Shown: piece after piece, positions 8,344-16,320 of the stretch | Position numbering within the stretch: the first letter of the stretch is position 1 | Layout: each line of letters opens with the position of its first letter | Assembly (NCBI GenBank): GCA_964627755.1 | Contig: CAZVIH010000106.1 | Location: 1 to 39,524, forward strand | Source of the DNA: B10-G9 sp964627755 | Lineage (GTDB): Bacteria > Chloroflexota > Anaerolineae > Anaerolineales > UBA11858 | Direction of reading: 5' to 3' | Length of the DNA stretch: 39,524 nucleotides | The notes under the pieces: generated by a model | Databases searched by the model: none | The model's input: the letters and a program-made list of their open reading frames with translations, nothing else | What the model was told of the DNA's origin: nothing | Position numbers and translations under genes: made by a program

Positions 8344-9547
8344 TTTCGTCCCAGTCTCCTTGAGAGGAAGGTTGTCTTTTTTTATAAATGATGAAACCAG
8401 ACAGGGCCAGGATCAGGACCAGCAGCAATCCGGCCAGGAGGTAGATATAAAGCCTGATCGTATCCTGAGCGAAGGTATCCCTCTGCCAATTATTGTCGAG
8501 GGTCTGTAGGTCTATTCCAAAAGCCATTTCCACCCCCCGTTCGCAGCTGACTCCCTGGTCATAGGCATAGATCAAAGACTGCAAACCCGGCAGGCCATAT
8601 TCCTGCTGGATGTATTCCACCAGGGCGTCCGCCTGGGCGTACGCCTGCCGGGCCAGCTCTGGATCAGCCGGGAAAGCCTGGCAGAGATGCAGGAAAGGGA
8701 TCAAATCCCGCCCCTCATAAGCGCGCTCCAGGATCAGTTTATATTCAGGAAGGCTGTAGATCTCCATCTGAGAGGCAAAACCTTCGTTAAGCCAGGCAGG
8801 TAAATAGGAGAACTCAGGACCCAGAAAACGGTAAAGCAGGATATGAGCAATTTCATGAGGAATTAAGCGCTGGATCTCCAGGGGTTGATCCACTGCTGGC
8901 GGCAAAGCGACCACAACCGAACCCCGGGCTGGATCAGCATAACCGCTAACCCAGGTCTGTCCTACCGCGGTCAGGGAAGATTGTAATTCTTCAGCAGAAC
9001 TGTAAATAAAGATCACGATGGGCTGTAAATCTGGCGGCTGCTTCAGTATTTCCAGGGTTTTGGTCTGGCCGTGGAGAGCAGCATCAAGCACTTCCTGGGC
9101 CAGATTGATCTCCCCTTCATACCAGTAGATTTTAAAAGGTTCTTCAATTAATTCCTGCCAGTTGTAGCGATTATCCAGGTAGGTGAATTCATAATCCGGC
9201 GATTCCACAATCTCACCGCTTTTAAGGATGAACTGGTAATTGTAGCTGATGCTGGAAAAAGCTGGCAGCGGCCGATCCGACACGGCATAGACAAAATCCC
9301 CTTTCCCAGCGCCAGTAATGGAAACCGCACCCACAAAAGTCGGCAGCCCGGGGGCATGGATAGAAAGGGTAATGCTCTCGATCGGTTGATCACTTTTATA
9401 TTCGATCTGGAAACTGATCTCTTCACCAAAGTTAAATTCTACCGATTGATCTACAACCTCAACCAGGCCATCTGCCCGGGCGGAAGATTGGGTCGGAAAG
9501 AGAACTACAGTAATAAGGATTAACAGGAAAGCGATAATCTTTTTCAT
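8330..9547 (-). CDS. Peptidase-MA-like zinc metalloprotease, membrane-anchored, extracytoplasmic
   Basis: The product is 405 aa. Residues 1-24 form a signal sequence (KKIIAFLLILITVVLFP). Next is a beta-rich region of about 120 residues, then a gluzincin-like domain with the zinc motif HEIAH in RLIPHEIAHILLYRFLG and a downstream helix WLNEGFASQME. That pattern matches peptidase-MA-like proteins. A C-terminal membrane helix (LYIYLLAGLLLVLILALSG) is followed by basic residues, so the catalytic domain should face outward. The substrate is unknown. It follows the HEAT gene by 41 nt and overlaps acyP by 14 nt. Placement in an operon with RseP hints at envelope proteolysis, which is inference. Confidence 0.85.
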   Translation of the reverse strand: MKKIIAFLLILITVVLFPTQSSARADGLVEVVDQSVEFNFGEEISFQIEYKSDQPIESITLSIHAPGLPTFVGAVSITGAGKGDFVYAVSDRPLPAFSSISYNYQFILKSGEIVESPDYEFTYLDNRYNWQELIEEPFKIYWYEGEINLAQEVLDAALHGQTKTLEILKQPPDLQPIVIFIYSSAEELQSSLTAVGQTWVSGYADPARGSVVVALPPAVDQPLEIQRLIPHEIAHILLYRFLGPEFSYLPAWLNEGFASQMEIYSLPEYKLILERAYEGRDLIPFLHLCQAFPADPELARQAYAQADALVEYIQQEYGLPGLQSLIYAYDQGVSCERGVEMAFGIDLQTLDNNWQRDTFAQDTIRLYIYLLAGLLLVLILALSGFIIYKKRQPSSQGDWDENETL

Positions 9548-9588
9548 ATTTCTTCTGCTGAGGTCTGTGAATAAAAGGGGCTCAGGGA

Positions 9589-10671
9589 TTACTCCAGCCA
9601 GAGGTCATCATCAAAGTCAAAATCCTCCAGGCCGATATCATCCTCATCAAAGTCATCATCATAACCATCCTGCTGATAATCATAATCATCCGTGATGATT
9701 TCATCGTCAGAGTATGGCAAGTCAAACATAGACAGGTCTAAACCGTCTTCCAGGAAATCCAAACGTTCCAGAGCCTGCTGGATCAGCTCCTCTTCATCGC
9801 TGCTCACTTCATCATCCATTAACCCATGGATGGCAGGACCGGCATCCTCTCCTCCAATCTGAGATAAAGCCCAGATGGCAGCGCCGCGGATATCCGGGAG
9901 ATCGTTTAACAGATCTATGATGATCGGGACAGCTTCCTCCAGAACCAATTCACCACAAGCCCGTACTGCTTCCAGGCGCACTTTTGGAGAGGTATGCTGA
10001 AGTTTTTCAAAAACCAGTTCGCTGTACTCTTCGTCAAAGGAACGGCCCATAGCAAACAGGGCACTGGCTACCCATTCGTCCAGTTCGTTATTATAAGCTT
10101 TAAGAATGTGGTCCCGGACCTCTTTACGAGAAGAATAGCTAATCGCTTCTAAAGCTCGGCGTTGAATTTCGAGGGGATGATCGTTTTCCAGGATATCTAA
10201 TAATTGGTCCTCGATCTGTTTCTTCAGTTTTTTACTGATCTTGTCCAATTCGCCCCGGTAAACATATTTTCCCAGCACAGAAGCTGTTACGGCCCGCAGG
10301 TCAACAGATTCTTCTCCCTTTAAAACCGCTAGGAAATAGGGAATCAAGTCATCGGTATCAAAGATCTCGATTGCCCGGGTGGCGAAAAATCGCACCTGCT
10401 GATCTTCATCCTTCAAAGCCAACCGAAAGACAGGCTCAAAAGATAACAAAGGATTGGTATCGGTCAGCTCCTCCAGATCTTCGATCAGAGCCCTGCGCCG
10501 TTCGAGGGTGATCTCAGTCCAGATTTTCTGCAATTCCGAAAGGTCATCCGGTGAGATATCCGACAGCCTGTACAGGTTCAGAGGATCCAGGACCTGATCC
10601 GCATCCAGCAGGGCGGCCAGCACCTCGCTAAAAGGTAATTCTTCCAGAGGGGCGAAAATTGGTTCTTCCAT
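9589..10671 (-). CDS. HEAT-repeat protein with very acidic C-terminal tail
   Basis: The product is 360 aa, cytosolic and without a signal peptide. From about residue 80 to 290 it shows tandem helical repeats of HEAT/PBS-lyase type, for example DQQVRFFATRAIEIF, PLEIQRRALEAIS, SPKVRLEAVRACGEL and DIRGAAIWALSQIGGEDA. The last 65 or so residues are almost all Asp, Glu, Tyr and Phe. HEAT proteins are scaffolds, and the acidic tail suggests binding to a basic partner or masking of a surface, which is inference. The start ATG shares one base with the stop of rseP (TAATG), indicating translational coupling with the membrane protease. Confidence 0.85.
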   Translation of the reverse strand: MEEPIFAPLEELPFSEVLAALLDADQVLDPLNLYRLSDISPDDLSELQKIWTEITLERRRALIEDLEELTDTNPLLSFEPVFRLALKDEDQQVRFFATRAIEIFDTDDLIPYFLAVLKGEESVDLRAVTASVLGKYVYRGELDKISKKLKKQIEDQLLDILENDHPLEIQRRALEAISYSSRKEVRDHILKAYNNELDEWVASALFAMGRSFDEEYSELVFEKLQHTSPKVRLEAVRACGELVLEEAVPIIIDLLNDLPDIRGAAIWALSQIGGEDAGPAIHGLMDDEVSSDEEELIQQALERLDFLEDGLDLSMFDLPYSDDEIITDDYDYQQDGYDDDFDEDDIGLEDFDFDDDLWLE

Positions 10672-11732
10672 TAAGGTAATTGTACCGGTGAAGTGAAATC
10701 CAGGATATTAAAATAAATTAACAACAGGATGACAGCGAAAAATCCAACCATATTGATCACGTTCTGAATTTTCTGGGATATGCGCCGGCCAGTGATCAAT
10801 TCCGGCAGCACAAACAGGATCCGACCGCCATCCAGAGCTGGTATAGGCAGCATATTCAACACACCCAGGGATACAGTGATCGAAACCAGGAACAGCAGCA
10901 CGTTAATTAAAGCCGGTGTGCTTGGCAGCAGCGCGCCTTCCTTAGCACCAGTAAAGATATCATACATACCCTTGTAGCCAACAGGACGGCCCGAAGGGCC
11001 AGCTGATCCGCGGATCAGCTGGCCAGGAAGTTTCAGCACTGCAAGGCTGTGCTGCCCTGTGGCAACAGTCGCCAGGGGTAAAGCCTGGAACCAATTGATC
11101 TCCTGCACAGGGTTGGACATCAAAATACCGATAGCGCCCTCATTTTCAGGCGGATTCTCCCTGGGAGTTAGCGCGACCTCGGAGGTCTTTCCTTCCCGGT
11201 CAACTAAAATCGTGATCTCTTCCCCGAGGTTTTCATAGATTTCACCCCTTAAGGCATCGTAACTGTCAGAGGCTACTCCATTGATGCTGAGAATAGTATC
11301 TCCCGCCATTAACCCGGCTTCCGCGGCAGGTGAATTAGCAACCACCTCACCGATTTGAACCACACTTGTATCCGGCATGCCCAGCTGACTGAAAATCACC
11401 GCATAGATAACCACGGCGGCCAGCAGGTTCATCAGCGGTCCAGCAATATAAACGCCGATCCGGACCAGGGGTTTAGAAGCCGCCAGGCCGCCTTCAACTT
11501 CGGGCTGGGATTCACCGCGCGGTTTGACAAAACCACCCAGGGGAATCCAGTTCAGGGTGTATTCTGTACCATGCATGGTGAATAATTTAGTGATGCGGGG
11601 GGGAAAACCAAATCCAAATTCCTCCACTTCCACACCAAATAGCCGGCAAGCGGCAAAATGGCCCAGTTCGTGAAGAATGATCATCGAAGCCAGAACAGCA
11701 ATAAATTGAAGCAAATTTACAATCATAGTCAT
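10671..11732 (-). CDS. rseP: RIP site-2 zinc metalloprotease (RseP/RasP family)
   Basis: An intramembrane protease that cleaves membrane-bound anti-sigma factors or signal-peptide remnants. The N-terminal membrane helix holds the zinc motif HELGH (residues 21-25 in ILHELGHFAACRLFG). Then come GFGFPPRITKLF and the conserved LNWIPLGGFVKP segment, a membrane helix, a PDZ domain (GEVVANSPAAEAGLMAGDTILSINGV), and C-terminal membrane helices with the third zinc ligand in LNMLPIPALDGGR. At about 353 aa it has normal length with one PDZ domain. A TTG start at 11738 is also open, but I prefer ATG at 11732. No anti-sigma factor is nearby. It lies between mvaD and the HEAT gene in one operon. Confidence 0.94.
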   Translation of the reverse strand: MTMIVNLLQFIAVLASMIILHELGHFAACRLFGVEVEEFGFGFPPRITKLFTMHGTEYTLNWIPLGGFVKPRGESQPEVEGGLAASKPLVRIGVYIAGPLMNLLAAVVIYAVIFSQLGMPDTSVVQIGEVVANSPAAEAGLMAGDTILSINGVASDSYDALRGEIYENLGEEITILVDREGKTSEVALTPRENPPENEGAIGILMSNPVQEINWFQALPLATVATGQHSLAVLKLPGQLIRGSAGPSGRPVGYKGMYDIFTGAKEGALLPSTPALINVLLFLVSITVSLGVLNMLPIPALDGGRILFVLPELITGRRISQKIQNVINMVGFFAVILLLIYFNILDFTSPVQLP

Positions 11733-11786
11733 ATCCAATTTTTATCCAAAACCTGTAATGGTTTTTTGTTTTGAAGTAACAACAAA

Positions 11787-12779
11787 TTATACACCAGTGA
11801 TTTCAGGTTCGAGAAGGTAGGCAGGTCCACCGGGAGTACATGTTAATATCGATTTTACATTAATCAAAGCGCCCAATTTCCGTTTCACAGCCTCTGAGGC
11901 ATCTTTCAGGCAGATCAAATGCAAATTTGGACCTGCATCAATGGTAAAACAAACCGGCAGGCCTTCCATCCGCCAGGATTGAACCGCAGCCATGATCTCC
12001 AGGGTACCTGGCTGCCAGTAATACAGAGGCGGAGTAGATGTCATCATTACACTGTGCATCATATTCGAATCCAGCTCCACGATCTCCGCAAAGGTCGGAA
12101 AATCCTTTTCCAGCAGGGCTTTGCGGCAGATATCCAGTCGGCGTTTGGCATCTGCTACCCTGATTTTTTGCAGCGGACTGGTATCAGCAAGCCTGTGTCC
12201 CTGATAAGAGCCGGTCTTTTTATGTTCCCGGCTGACCAGAACGATGAAATCCACCAGATCCCAGTGTTCCGGGGGAGCAATGGTCTCCGCATAGGAAGAA
12301 TCGTGATCGGTCCCAGCCTGCCATTCTACAAATCCCCCCGGAATTGAACGGCTGGCGCTTCCCGACCCAGTGCGGGCCAGCTGGGATAATTCCTTCTCCG
12401 TAAGGCATAAACCCAGTGCAGTGACCGATGCCAGGGTTAATGCCGCAAAAGCCGAGGCCGAGGAAGCGATCCCCGTTCCAGTAGGAAAATTATTTTCGCT
12501 CATAACTCGAGCCCTGGTGTTGATTTCTGCCAGATTACGGATACGGTCCAGCAGGGAACTTACTCGCTCCAGAGCCCCCTCCCCGGCAGGCTCGCCGTTG
12601 AGAACCAGCTGATCCTGTTCAAGGGCAGAATCAAAACTGACCGTGGTCTGGGTTTCAAGGCCCTCGAGGTTCATGGACAGGGATCCATTGGCGGGAATTC
12701 GCAGATCATTGTCCCTGTTGCCCCAATATTTAATGAAGGCAATATTTGGATGCGCGGCAGCTTTGGCAGTTGATCTCAT
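11787..12779 (-). CDS. mvaD: GHMP-family mevalonate diphosphate (or phosphate) decarboxylase
   Basis: The product is 330 aa and of normal length. Family features are NIAFIKYWGNRDNDLRIP near the N-terminus, the ATP-binding loop PTGTGIASSASAFAALTLA, the GSGSASRSIPGGFVEW segment, and the catalytic Asp in FTIDAGPNLHLICL. It performs ATP-dependent decarboxylation in isoprenoid synthesis. Classical diphosphomevalonate enzymes read KYWGK, and here the second Lys is Asn (residue 21). Chloroflexota homologues have been shown to act on mevalonate 5-phosphate, so the substrate may be the monophosphate and an isopentenyl phosphate kinase elsewhere would complete the route. The upstream anchored gene ends 6 nt before it, and rseP follows after about 50 nt. 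Confidence 0.88.
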   Translation of the reverse strand: MRSTAKAAAHPNIAFIKYWGNRDNDLRIPANGSLSMNLEGLETQTTVSFDSALEQDQLVLNGEPAGEGALERVSSLLDRIRNLAEINTRARVMSENNFPTGTGIASSASAFAALTLASVTALGLCLTEKELSQLARTGSGSASRSIPGGFVEWQAGTDHDSSYAETIAPPEHWDLVDFIVLVSREHKKTGSYQGHRLADTSPLQKIRVADAKRRLDICRKALLEKDFPTFAEIVELDSNMMHSVMMTSTPPLYYWQPGTLEIMAAVQSWRMEGLPVCFTIDAGPNLHLICLKDASEAVKRKLGALINVKSILTCTPGGPAYLLEPEITGV

Positions 12780-12785
12780 AATTTT

Positions 12786-13538
12786 TTATTCCGCTGGCAG
12801 GTTCATGGTTGGGAAAAGGCAGTAAGATGCTGTCTGCCAGGATCGGGTAAAGTCCAGCGCTGTGGTGCCGCTAAGCTGCACATGTCCGGCAAATCCTTCC
12901 AGGAACCGCTGCAGGAGATCACTGTGAGCCGGGAAAGGAAATAGCTGGCAGAGATCGTGGATAAAAAGGGCCTGGTTGGATTGCACATTCAGGCGATTTT
13001 CCACACTGTATGCCAGACCGGCCAGTCCGACCGAGTTCAAGGGTTGATAGGATGGATCCAGTTCAGTCAAAATCAAGCCGATCTGGTTTAAAACAGCATG
13101 ATCCAGCAGCAAAACCTGGTGCCAGGACAAATTCCTGTCCGAAAGGATCGTCAAGAACTGCTGGGATGGCTGATTGGCTTCCTCGAGCCAGAAAGCGCCC
13201 CGCAGGTTCAGGTCCCGTTCCAGGCCGTCATCAGCCTGAGAGGGGAAGATCGGGAAGAACATCGCCCCTGCCCCACCATCCGTGGAGCGGTGCAGCCAAA
13301 CTCCCTCCAGAAGTGGATTGAGGTTTTCCAGGTCATCCACCAGGATGATCAGAGTGAAGGGGTTCAGGGGAGCTGGTTCAGCTCCCTGTTCCTGGATCAA
13401 TACCGGAGCATTGGTGCCCTGAACATCTCTGGTATAAGGCTGGTCCTCATCAAAAACAATCTGACTGGCCCTGATCCCCAGGAACAGGAACAGGCTGAAA
13501 CACACAAAAAAGATCACCAGCAGCAGTTTTGATTTCAT
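12786..13538 (-). CDS. Membrane-anchored hypothetical protein
   Basis: The product is about 250 aa. One N-terminal membrane helix (KLLLVIFFVCFSLFLFLGI) is followed by an outward-facing domain that I do not recognise. Residues about 60-100 (FTLIILVDDLENLNPLLEGVWL...GAMFFPIFPSQ) recall the opening strands of LytR-CpsA-Psr proteins, but the Arg-rich catalytic motifs of that family are absent, so I do not assign it. TTG at 13547 could extend it by three codons. I chose ATG at 13538, although neither has a clear ribosome site. It is the first gene of the operon leading to mvaD (gap 6 nt). Confidence 0.7.
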   Translation of the reverse strand: MKSKLLLVIFFVCFSLFLFLGIRASQIVFDEDQPYTRDVQGTNAPVLIQEQGAEPAPLNPFTLIILVDDLENLNPLLEGVWLHRSTDGGAGAMFFPIFPSQADDGLERDLNLRGAFWLEEANQPSQQFLTILSDRNLSWHQVLLLDHAVLNQIGLILTELDPSYQPLNSVGLAGLAYSVENRLNVQSNQALFIHDLCQLFPFPAHSDLLQRFLEGFAGHVQLSGTTALDFTRSWQTASYCLFPTMNLPAE

Positions 13539-13629
13539 AAACAGCAATTTTCAAGCAAAAAACCCGGCTGAAAAACGATTTTCTGCCAGTTTGTGAATTT
13601 TTTGCTCTCTGCTTTGAATCATACCACCA

Positions 13630-13650
13630 GATGAGGGGGAAACCCTCATC
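13630..13650. promoter_or_regulatory. Stem-loop in the leader of the mvaD operon
   Basis: GATGAGGG (13630-13637) and CCCTCATC (13643-13650) form a perfect 8-bp stem with a 5-nt loop. It sits at the predicted transcript start of the minus-strand operon, where it may protect the 5' end. Confidence 0.4.
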
Positions 13651-13678
13651 CTATAGATAACAAAATGGATAAGACCAA
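13650..13678 (-). promoter_or_regulatory. Candidate sigma-70 promoter for the mvaD-rseP-acyP operon
   Basis: On the minus strand TTGGTC (13673-13678) and TATAGG (13650-13655) are separated by exactly 17 bp. The leader to the first gene would be about 105 nt. Confidence 0.45.
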
Positions 13679-13730
13679 TTAAGATCCTATTAACAAGAAA
13701 ACTGATTATTCAGCGAGGCAAAATACCTAC

Positions 13731-13759
13731 TTGACAAAGGCCTCACCTCGGTTTATTAT
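13731..13759 (+). promoter_or_regulatory. Near-consensus sigma-70 promoter
   Basis: TTGACA (13731-13736), a 17-bp spacer and TATTAT (13754-13759) lie about 50 nt upstream of the membrane-protein/winged-helix pair. It is the best promoter match I found in the window. Confidence 0.75.
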
Positions 13760-13764
13760 GTTAT

Positions 13765-13785
13765 CATGTTTAGTTTATAAACATG
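13765..13785. promoter_or_regulatory. Palindromic operator candidate overlapping transcript start
   Basis: CATGTTTA (13765-13772) and TAAACATG (13778-13785) are perfect 8-bp inverted arms around GTTTA. The site starts 6 bp after the -10 box, so a bound protein would block initiation. The winged-helix protein encoded second in the same transcript is the obvious candidate ligand (inference). Confidence 0.55.
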
Positions 13786-13810
13786 TCTAACTTAGTAACT
13801 TGGAGCAAAC

Positions 13811-14386
13811 ATGAACGACCAGATCACGGAACAAACCAAACAGTTGAGAAAGCATTATGCCCGCACATTTCATAATGACGGGCTGCTGGATTTCTTTGTC
13901 GGCTGGGCGCTGGTTTCAGCCGGGATTTATCTGTTGACCAGTTTAATAATATTTTCCTTTGCGGGCTGGATGCCGATCATTCTGATCGCCCCCCTCAAGC
14001 AGCGATTTGTAGTTCCACGCATCGGCTACGCCAAATTCTCAAAACCCGCCTCGATCCCCCGCCCCATTCTGATCGGCGCCGGTGCTGTGATCCTGATCGG
14101 CTCTGTGCTGGTCACTTTTCTGGGGAGCCAGGAATCCAGGGTGCCGATCATCGCCGCCTTGCTTGGCCTGGCCTTGCTGTTTGTGCTTGACAGAGGTTTT
14201 AATCGGCTCACCGTTTACGCCATCTTCATTCCCCTTTTTTTTATCATCGGCTTGGGTTTGAAGGTACTTACACCCGCCATAGTCATCCTGGTCGGAGCTG
14301 TGCTGATGGCACTGGGTATATACCTCTTTGTGAAATTCCTCCAGAAATATCCCCCCGAACCTGAAGATGAGGATGAACTCTCATGA
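13811..14386 (+). CDS. Polytopic membrane protein paired with winged-helix regulator
   Basis: The product is 191 aa. A hydrophilic N-terminus of about 30 residues is followed by roughly five to six membrane segments, for example LVSAGIYLLTSLIIFSFAG, PILIGAGAVILIGSVLVTFLG, PIIAALLGLALLFVL, AIFIPLFFIIGLGLKVL and AIVILVGAVLMALGIYLFV, and then an acidic tail. I do not recognise a named family. GGAG lies 7 nt before the ATG. It overlaps the next gene by 4 nt (ATGA), so it is coupled with a transcriptional regulator. Such pairs are often autoregulated stress or transport modules, and here the promoter and palindrome upstream fit that reading (inference). Confidence 0.8.
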   Translation: MNDQITEQTKQLRKHYARTFHNDGLLDFFVGWALVSAGIYLLTSLIIFSFAGWMPIILIAPLKQRFVVPRIGYAKFSKPASIPRPILIGAGAVILIGSVLVTFLGSQESRVPIIAALLGLALLFVLDRGFNRLTVYAIFIPLFFIIGLGLKVLTPAIVILVGAVLMALGIYLFVKFLQKYPPEPEDEDELS

Positions 14387-14709
14387 CAGAAGATTATCCG
14401 CTCGACCCCCGGGAGATCTCTGGTCTGGATCGAGTGATTCATTCTCCCGCTCGCTTGAAGATCATGCTGGTGTTGATGAGTGTGGAAGAAGCTGATTTTA
14501 CTTTCATCACCCATGCCACTGAATTAACCCGGGGCAACCTGTCTGCCAACCTGACCAAGCTGGAAGAAGCTGGTTATATCAAGATTGAAAAGAAATTCAT
14601 CGAACGAGTACCCAAAACCATCGCCAGCATTACTCCTGCAGGGAAAAAAGCTTTAGAAGATTACAGCAGCTTGCTGGGGCCGATCCTGGATGAGCTCAGG
14701 AAAAGCTGA
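14383..14709 (+). CDS. Winged-helix transcriptional regulator (HTH_27 / MarR-ArsR-like)
   Basis: The product is 108 aa. It carries a winged helix typical of short transcriptional regulators: LDRVIHSPARLKIMLVLMSVEEADFTFIT, then helices TRGNLSANLTKLEEAGYIKIEKKF, the wing with PKTIASITPAGKKALEDY, and a C-terminal dimerisation helix. Family members bind short palindromes as dimers. The ATG overlaps the preceding membrane-protein gene by 4 nt. The gene probably autoregulates through the palindrome at 13765-13785 (inference). No metal-binding cysteines or histidine clusters are seen, so the signal is unknown. It converges with the FGGY kinase gene 41 nt away. Confidence 0.85.
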   Translation: MTEDYPLDPREISGLDRVIHSPARLKIMLVLMSVEEADFTFITHATELTRGNLSANLTKLEEAGYIKIEKKFIERVPKTIASITPAGKKALEDYSSLLGPILDELRKS

Positions 14710-14750
14710 TAGGAAACCAGGGGTAAAAATGGAAAAACAATCAGATCCGA

Positions 14751-16289
14751 TCAGATAGGTAATTGGACCAGCAGCTCCCCGATCTCTGCCTGGGATTTTC
14801 TCAAGATTTCAAAAACCGGATAGATCTTCTTGTATCCTTCAGTATTGCTTGGGATGGGTTCTTTGATATCCTGCACCAGGTGGATCTCATCCATCCTTGA
14901 GAAATCCGGCCAGAGCCCGGAACCTACAGCAGCCAGAGCTGCAGCACCCAGGGAGCCGGCATCTTCACCGATATTGGTTTTAACGATCTTCATCTCAAAG
15001 ACATCCGAAAAGATCTGGCGCCAGAGGCTGCTTTTGCTGCCGCCTCCCACGATCACCATCTCATCACTCAAAGTGGTGAATTCCCTCAAAACCTGCAGAA
15101 CTGCACCTAAATTCATGGCGATGCCTTCCATCCCGGCCCGAATCAGATCTGCTCGTGTATGGCCCAAGTCCAGGCCAGAAAAAGCACCCCTGATATCGGG
15201 GGTGGGCTCCTGGGAAGACCCGCCAGCCAGGCTGGGGTTAAACAAGAGCTTATTGGCACCGATGGTTGAACTGGCTGCCATTTCTGTCATCAATTCATAT
15301 ACATCCTTTCCAGACTGGGCAGCTTCTTCTACCAGGTCAGGGCAAATAGTATCCCGCAGCCAGCGAAAAGAATTACCGGCAGAAAAAATGCTCACAGCTG
15401 AGGTGAACATTCCCGGCATGACATGGGTAAAAACAAAAGGTCTGCTCGCAGCATCCAGCACCGGTTCTTCTGCAGAAACAGCGATCCAGGCTGATGATCC
15501 AAGCGATAAATACACCCTGCCGCTTTCTATATTGCCTGCCCCAAGTGCCATGCAGGAGTTATCCACTCCTCCTGCAGCTACCTTCACATTACGGGGGAGT
15601 CCAAGACTTTCTGAAGCCTCGGCGGTAAGTTCACCAATGATCTTTGTGGATGGTACGATCTCAGGGAATATATCCGGATCCAGCCCACTGGCCTGGAGCA
15701 GTTCATCTGAGTATCCCCAACCTTTCAGGTCATAAACCCCACTTCCGGAAGCATAGGAATAATCCGTCACAACCTTCCCGGTCAATCTGAAATTAATATA
15801 ATCCTTGGTTCCAATTACCTTATGGATAGTCTTAAATACATCAGGTTCATTGTCCTTATACCAGAGGATTTTAAATGCTGAATACAAGGGGGCTGGAAAC
15901 CCATTCCCGGTGGTCATATACCAGCTCTTTTCATCAGTTTTCTGGAAAAAAGCTTCCGCCTGGGCTCCTGCCCGGGAGTCAGACCAGATCGGTGTGGATT
16001 CCCTCAGCAAATTCCCAGTTTTATCAATCGGCACCACACCCAGGCTGTGGCCGGATATCGCCAGGCTCTCGATCTCATTTTTATCAACACCAGTTTCTTC
16101 CAGCAGCTGCCGGGTGCTGTTTACGATCGAATCCCACCAATCCGCCGGTCGCTGCTCATGCCTGCCAGATCCTGGATACAACGTTTCATAAGCCTGAAAG
16201 GTGCTGGCCAGACAGATCCCTTCATTATCATACAATGAAGCTTTATTGCCACTTGTACCCAGGTCGTAGGCGATAATTTTTTTTCTCAT
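14751..16289 (-). CDS. FGGY-family carbohydrate kinase
   Basis: The product is 512 aa, normal for the family. The N-terminal domain begins KKIIAYDLGTSGNKASLYD (phosphate-binding loop 1) and contains WWDSIVNSTRQLLEETG and SGHSLGVVPID. The C-terminal domain shows AGGVDNSCMALGAG, SLGSSAWIAVS and the adenosine loop MVIVGGGSKSSLWRQIFSDVF. It phosphorylates a sugar or polyol with ATP. The family includes xylulose, gluconate, glycerol and other kinases, and the sequence alone does not fix the substrate. AAAGGA precedes the ATG. It follows deoC by about 30 nt, which suggests that its product, or a derivative, is a substrate for the aldolase. It ends the sugar cluster. Confidence 0.9.
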   Translation of the reverse strand: MRKKIIAYDLGTSGNKASLYDNEGICLASTFQAYETLYPGSGRHEQRPADWWDSIVNSTRQLLEETGVDKNEIESLAISGHSLGVVPIDKTGNLLRESTPIWSDSRAGAQAEAFFQKTDEKSWYMTTGNGFPAPLYSAFKILWYKDNEPDVFKTIHKVIGTKDYINFRLTGKVVTDYSYASGSGVYDLKGWGYSDELLQASGLDPDIFPEIVPSTKIIGELTAEASESLGLPRNVKVAAGGVDNSCMALGAGNIESGRVYLSLGSSAWIAVSAEEPVLDAASRPFVFTHVMPGMFTSAVSIFSAGNSFRWLRDTICPDLVEEAAQSGKDVYELMTEMAASSTIGANKLLFNPSLAGGSSQEPTPDIRGAFSGLDLGHTRADLIRAGMEGIAMNLGAVLQVLREFTTLSDEMVIVGGGSKSSLWRQIFSDVFEMKIVKTNIGEDAGSLGAAALAAVGSGLWPDFSRMDEIHLVQDIKEPIPSNTEGYKKIYPVFEILRKSQAEIGELLVQLPI

Positions 16290-16320
16290 GCAGCTATCCT
16301 TTGCTGAAATTCAAAGAAGA

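Noticed and set aside
14830..15735. Plus-strand 301-codon open frame
   Set aside because: Shadow of the FGGY kinase gene on the other strand. The translation is low-complexity Ser/Pro-rich and has no ribosome site.
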